Below, piece by piece: positions 6,058 through 8,959 of a DNA stretch of 8,959 nt. The DNA lies in assembly GCA_020629815.1 (NCBI GenBank), contig JAHDCN010000107.1:1-8959 (forward strand), written 5' to 3'. Every line of letters begins with the position of its first letter. Within the stretch, counting starts at the first letter, position 1. This stretch comes from Verrucomicrobiota bacterium. GTDB taxonomy: Bacteria; Verrucomicrobiota; Verrucomicrobiia; Verrucomicrobiales; DEV007. The notes beneath the pieces were generated by a model. It was given only the letters and a program-made list of their open reading frames with translations, was not told the origin of the DNA and did no database searches. Both the position numbers and the translations under genes were made by a program.

Positions 6058-8352
6058 TCACTTTTTGATCGCAAATTTCGCAACTGGATGATCCGTCCAA
6101 ACGGGTAAGTCCTTCAGCTCACGGGCAACCTGATCAGTCATGGGCAAATTCCAAATCTCCCAATACGGGTGAAGATTTTTGCCCACCGCTTTGGATAAAC
6201 GAATCACCCACTGATCATTTTTCTCCTGCTGACTTTTCGGCCAGTCTTCCTGATCAAGTCGGTTGTATTCATCGAATACTTTCTTGAACGGCTCCCAACC
6301 AAACTCCTCCTGGATTAGCAAGTAGGTATCCAAAGCGGTCCAAACGCTCCACTCACTTTGGAACGCTCGACCGTTGTCGAAGTAGGCATTGCGCTTTTGC
6401 CTGCGGTTCAGCGGTGACATCGCGCCATGTGTATTGTCGCGATTTTTGCCAATCAATTCTTCGTAAATGTAAACCGACCAAAGATTGCAGGTCGTCTCAC
6501 CAGTCCCCGGAAGCGCCCAGAGATTGTGCTGATGGTTGTGCCCATACTCGTGGAAAAATCCCCAATCGCCCTCACTGCGCAATCGGCGCGCATCGACTGC
6601 CTTTTCCGCGGCACCGCCTGTATGAGCCGCGACCGGATAACTCGAATGCATCGAACCGGCTGCAGTTTGGCGATCAAACACAATGCGCTCCGCGCGGTAA
6701 TCATTGCGATCCACCACAACCAGTTCAGCTGCCTTATCAATGATCTCATTCCAAAGCTCCATTACCTCGTCCGGGTTGGTAAGGTCGCGAATATAATCAC
6801 TTGGAAGGGCAATAATCATACGCTCACTGGCGAGCTCAGCCCACGGGCCCGGGCGCTTGCGAATTTCCGATTTCCATTCATCAACATCGGTCTTGCCGTG
6901 CACATACAAAGGCGCCGGAATTCCACCTTCTATGGTTACCTCGATCTCATCGTAGTCTGCTTCGCGCGGCACCCGAATGGTCACCAATCCGCCCAGAGCG
7001 TTGGAAACGGAAGTCTCCCGGCTTTCGATTTTTTCCGAGCGCTGTAGCTTCGGATATCGATGCCACTTGTCGCGATTGTTCAGCCCGCCGTTGTAGGCAC
7101 CGACAACCACCTCAAACCCCTCACCAGCCAAACGAGCCGGAACGGATACCTTGATCACCTCCCCGGGCGTTGCGTAGACACCTGTCGGCCGCATCTCCTT
7201 TGCAGCCCATCCTCCCGCCAATCGACCGGAGAGCCAGCCTTTGTATTTGCCGCTGATTGTCACAGAATGAGTCTGTGGACTTTCCGGAGTTTCCGCCTTT
7301 CCGGGGTAGTCGCTTGCTGCCGGAATCGGATACATAGCTCCGGCCGGCAGGTTTAGATTAAAGTTGGTTTCCAAATCGATAATCGTGTCGATCAGTTTGT
7401 CGCGACCGGGGATCACCGGATTCTCTTTGGTTGGCACGATTGGTCCAACAGCCAGATTCAGCTCGCGGAGTGCAGCGAGAAATTCTCCGAGGTCCCGCCC
7501 ATCCAGCTGCTTGGCCCGTTCGAGTTGAGAAATAAGCGAAGCTTTTTCTGCAGCCGGAAGTTTGTCGTGTTCGGCCGCCAACTTTCGCGCTGCCGCAATC
7601 AGGGGATTCTTCGTGTCGGCGTCTGGGGTTTCCATCGCCTTGCGGATGACCTTACCCTGTTGGGTCGGAGAGGCAACAGGGTTAGGTCGGGACACCAGGA
7701 GCGGAGTTTTTGATCCTGCATAACCATCCGCTTGAAATTCAATACCAGCTAAGGTGGACAACTGATTAGCGGGAAAGTCTTTGGCGAAATCTTCGTGGTT
7801 CTTTTTGAATGCCCATGGAGTAGTGGAAATCACCAGTCCCCCGCCCTGCGAAACAAATTCCTTCAGATAAGCAAGGTCATCGGCGGTGAGTCTACGATCG
7901 TGCCCGATCAGGCAGTAGGTGTCTACCGCGTCCCCTTCCACTTCCTCGGGATCCAGCACTTCATATTCAATCCCACTCTCTTTCAACATTGGCCCAAGTT
8001 CCTCGCAGGAAGCATGAAGCCCCACTTTGGGTTTTGAGTTGCGCCCGGTCCAGCGCATCGAATTCAGCACCAGCGTTCTGGCGGATTCTCCATTCAAAAG
8101 CTCCCCGCTCTTCAGAAATGATCCATGGGTAAAAGTAATCAGTCTCCCTTCCCCCGCTTCGCCCCCGGCGGCGACAATCGCTCTTCCATTGCTACCTTTG
8201 AGAAACGAGAACGCACTACCACTCAGCTTGACGGTTCCCGGCACCGACTTGCCCAGAGCGATCTCACCACCACCGGAAGTGATCAATGTCGCCGCCTTGT
8301 CGTCAGCCAGACCAATGAGAGGTACAAACAAAAAGAGGAGCAGATTTCTCAT
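6058..8352 (-). CDS. Secreted TCAF-like M60 metallopeptidase with N-terminal GATase-like domain
   Basis: This ~764-residue protein is a predicted exported zinc metallopeptidase of the M60 (enhancin/mucinase-like) family, which typically cleaves glycoproteins. Numbering is from the ATG at 8352. A short signal peptide (MRNLLLFLFVPLIGLA) is followed by a region with a class I glutamine-amidotransferase-like fold (~107-230: KPKVGLHASCEELG, then YLKEFVSQGGGLVISTTPWA). No GxCxG nucleophile elbow is visible, so this part is probably non-catalytic. A helical linker (~230-320) leads to the M60 module. Its beta-sandwich starts near PTGVYATPGE (residue 389), and the zinc site is HEYGH (601-605) with the downstream Glu in GTGE (619), as expected for HExxH...E gluzincins. 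The order of domains resembles animal TCAF proteins. A GTG at 8358 would add two residues, but AAAAGAG at 8358-8364 lies 5 bases before the ATG and overlaps the GTG, so I prefer the ATG. It is the first gene of the minus-strand array. Confidence 0.88.
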   Translation of the reverse strand: MRNLLLFLFVPLIGLADDKAATLITSGGGEIALGKSVPGTVKLSGSAFSFLKGSNGRAIVAAGGEAGEGRLITFTHGSFLKSGELLNGESARTLVLNSMRWTGRNSKPKVGLHASCEELGPMLKESGIEYEVLDPEEVEGDAVDTYCLIGHDRRLTADDLAYLKEFVSQGGGLVISTTPWAFKKNHEDFAKDFPANQLSTLAGIEFQADGYAGSKTPLLVSRPNPVASPTQQGKVIRKAMETPDADTKNPLIAAARKLAAEHDKLPAAEKASLISQLERAKQLDGRDLGEFLAALRELNLAVGPIVPTKENPVIPGRDKLIDTIIDLETNFNLNLPAGAMYPIPAASDYPGKAETPESPQTHSVTISGKYKGWLSGRLAGGWAAKEMRPTGVYATPGEVIKVSVPARLAGEGFEVVVGAYNGGLNNRDKWHRYPKLQRSEKIESRETSVSNALGGLVTIRVPREADYDEIEVTIEGGIPAPLYVHGKTDVDEWKSEIRKRPGPWAELASERMIIALPSDYIRDLTNPDEVMELWNEIIDKAAELVVVDRNDYRAERIVFDRQTAAGSMHSSYPVAAHTGGAAEKAVDARRLRSEGDWGFFHEYGHNHQHNLWALPGTGETTCNLWSVYIYEELIGKNRDNTHGAMSPLNRRQKRNAYFDNGRAFQSEWSVWTALDTYLLIQEEFGWEPFKKVFDEYNRLDQEDWPKSQQEKNDQWVIRLSKAVGKNLHPYWEIWNLPMTDQVARELKDLPVWTDHPVAKFAIKK

Positions 8353-8357
8353 GCTCA

Positions 8358-8364
8358 CTCTTTT
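8358..8364 (-). promoter_or_regulatory. Ribosome binding site deciding the M60 start
   Basis: Read on the minus strand, AAAAGAG ends 5 bases before the ATG at 8352. It touches the alternative in-frame GTG at 8358, leaving no spacing for that codon. This favours initiation at 8352. Confidence 0.45.
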
Positions 8365-8445
8365 GCCACAACTTCGAATTACTGGCTAGACCTTTCCGGA
8401 GTTATGACAGGGAAAGAAGTCGCCCTACCTCTGTAATTCTCACGA

Positions 8446-8464
8446 CTACCTCCGGTAGAAGGAG
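8446..8464 (+). promoter_or_regulatory. Small hairpin followed by an AAGGAG element
   Basis: CTACC (8446-8450), a TCC loop and GGTAG (8454-8458) form a perfect 5-bp stem. AAGGAG follows directly at 8459-8464 and begins a purine-rich tract to about 8475. The AAGGAG looks like a strong Shine-Dalgarno core, but no start codon lies at a normal distance; the nearest ATG (8482) is 17 bases away. It lies in the leader of the gene starting at 8532. Confidence 0.3.
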
Positions 8465-8481
8465 ATAGAAAGAGACTCCCA

Positions 8482-8535
8482 ATGCCGCCGCTTCATCGAG
8501 AAACTCGAAAACAACAAACCAACGACAAACAATGA
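8482..8535 (+). CDS. Possible 17-codon leader peptide ORF (uORF)
   Basis: ATG at 8482 opens a frame encoding MPPLHRETRKQQTNDKQ, and its TGA at 8533-8535 overlaps the ATG of the next gene (8532-8534) as ATGA. AGAG at 8471-8474 lies 7 bases upstream as a weak ribosome site. The peptide is very polar and basic and matches nothing I know. The overlap would allow translational coupling to the secreted protein, whose own start has no Shine-Dalgarno. A chance ORF of this length is common, so confidence is low. Confidence 0.2.
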   Translation: MPPLHRETRKQQTNDKQ

Positions 8536-8959
8536 AATCAAAAAAAGCCCTCACCATCACACTGGCAGTTGCCGCAGCAGTTTTGTCCTTTGCAGCTCCC
8601 GCCAAAATCGAAGCCCGGGAGCCCGGCAGCTTCCCGAATGCGCAAACGGCCTTTCCCGGCCCTTACCAAAGCACCCGTTCTCTGCCTCAGGGAAAATGGA
8701 ACATGATCGCCAATGGTCGGGTCTACACACTGGAACTGCAGGGCTCATCCGCCCGGTTCAGCAGTGGGGAAATCCGTGATCTTCGATGGGATGCGAACAG
8801 CAATATGCTTAGTTTTGTCCGGGTGCTGCCCCATGTGCAGCAGAAATTCGTCGGATACCTTTTCGATCAGGACGCCCGTGATTCCAAATGGCGACTGGCC
8901 GGCTCTTTCGCTGATATCAGAGGAGGTCGCAAATATGGCTGGTATGCGACCCGCAATAA
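8532..8959 (+). CDS. Small secreted protein, probable lipocalin-like beta fold, 5' part (runs off right edge)
   Basis: An open frame of 142 complete codons runs from ATG 8532 to the window edge without a stop; the last bases (TAA) are out of this frame. Residues ~1-28 are a clear Sec signal peptide (KSKK, then an Ala/Leu/Val core, then APAKIEA). The mature part alternates polar and hydrophobic residues: GKWNMIANGRVYTLELQG, a strand near EIRDLRWDANSNMLSFVRV, then QKFVGYLFDQD, and an ending near GRKYGWYATR. This resembles small bacterial extracellular beta-barrel or beta-sandwich domains that repeat G-x-W-N...L-x-L and end in GWYA. No catalytic residues are evident, so binding or a structural role is more likely than enzymatic activity. 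It is divergent from the M60 operon and shares its 173-180-bp intergenic region. There is no Shine-Dalgarno before the ATG. Confidence 0.75.
   Translation, partial: MKSKKALTITLAVAAAVLSFAAPAKIEAREPGSFPNAQTAFPGPYQSTRSLPQGKWNMIANGRVYTLELQGSSARFSSGEIRDLRWDANSNMLSFVRVLPHVQQKFVGYLFDQDARDSKWRLAGSFADIRGGRKYGWYATRN

Noticed and set aside
6018..6059. Direct repeat CCTGTTC at 6018-6024 and 6053-6059
   Set aside because: A 7-bp repeat in a 49-bp gap is easily chance; one copy is part of the M60 gene end and the other of the next gene's leader. There are no inverted ends or insertion-like content.
6427..7047. 206-codon plus-strand ORF antisense to the M60 gene
   Set aside because: It lies wholly inside the strongly supported M60 coding frame, has no ribosome site, no signal or domain pattern, and a Cys/His/Arg-rich composition typical of shadow frames.
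8957..8959. TAA at the very end of the window as the stop of the last gene
   Set aside because: Counting from ATG 8532 the frame reads AAT then AA, so TAA is out of frame and the gene continues past the window.

Overview
The window looks like chromosomal DNA of a Gram-negative bacterium of moderate GC content. It carries an outer-membrane secretin, several Sec-type signal peptides and envelope-modifying enzymes. The TCAF-like M60 metallopeptidase, the secretin with long low-complexity inserts, and the weak or absent Shine-Dalgarno sites at several starts would fit the Verrucomicrobiota or a neighbouring PVC lineage. No marker gene settles this, so the taxonomy is inference. There are no tRNA or rRNA genes, CRISPR arrays, insertion sequences or other mobile-element signs.

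Layout. (1) 1-593, minus strand: 5' part of an unrecognised secreted protein that runs off the left edge. (2) 594-816: a 223-bp divergent intergenic region rich in small dyads and TTCGCNAA boxes. (3) 817-3327, plus strand: a complete GspD/PulD-type secretin, with no other secretion-system gene in view. (4) 3331-8352, minus strand: a compact four-gene array read right to left. In order of transcription these are a secreted TCAF-like M60 metallopeptidase (GATase-like domain plus M60 domain), a 111-residue membrane protein, an AlgI-type MBOAT O-acyltransferase, and a membrane-anchored SGNH-family protein. The last two overlap by 4 bp. The secretin and the SGNH gene converge with only 3 bp between their stop codons. 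(5) 8353-8531: a second divergent intergenic region containing a hairpin, a purine-rich tract and a possible 17-codon leader ORF. (6) 8532-8959, plus strand: 5' part of a small secreted protein that runs off the right edge.

How the genes may work together. The MBOAT/SGNH pair is the familiar core of systems that O-acetylate an exported or cell-surface glycan. Here it sits behind a secreted M60 peptidase, a family known for cleaving glycoproteins such as mucins. This suggests one transcription unit for remodelling or attacking a glycan- or glycoprotein-rich surface. The secretin could be the outer-membrane exit for such proteins, but nothing in the window shows this directly. The most interesting items are the peptidase-acyltransferase operon, the paired dyads at the two divergent start codons near 600 and 800, and the palindromic stop-stop junction near 3330.
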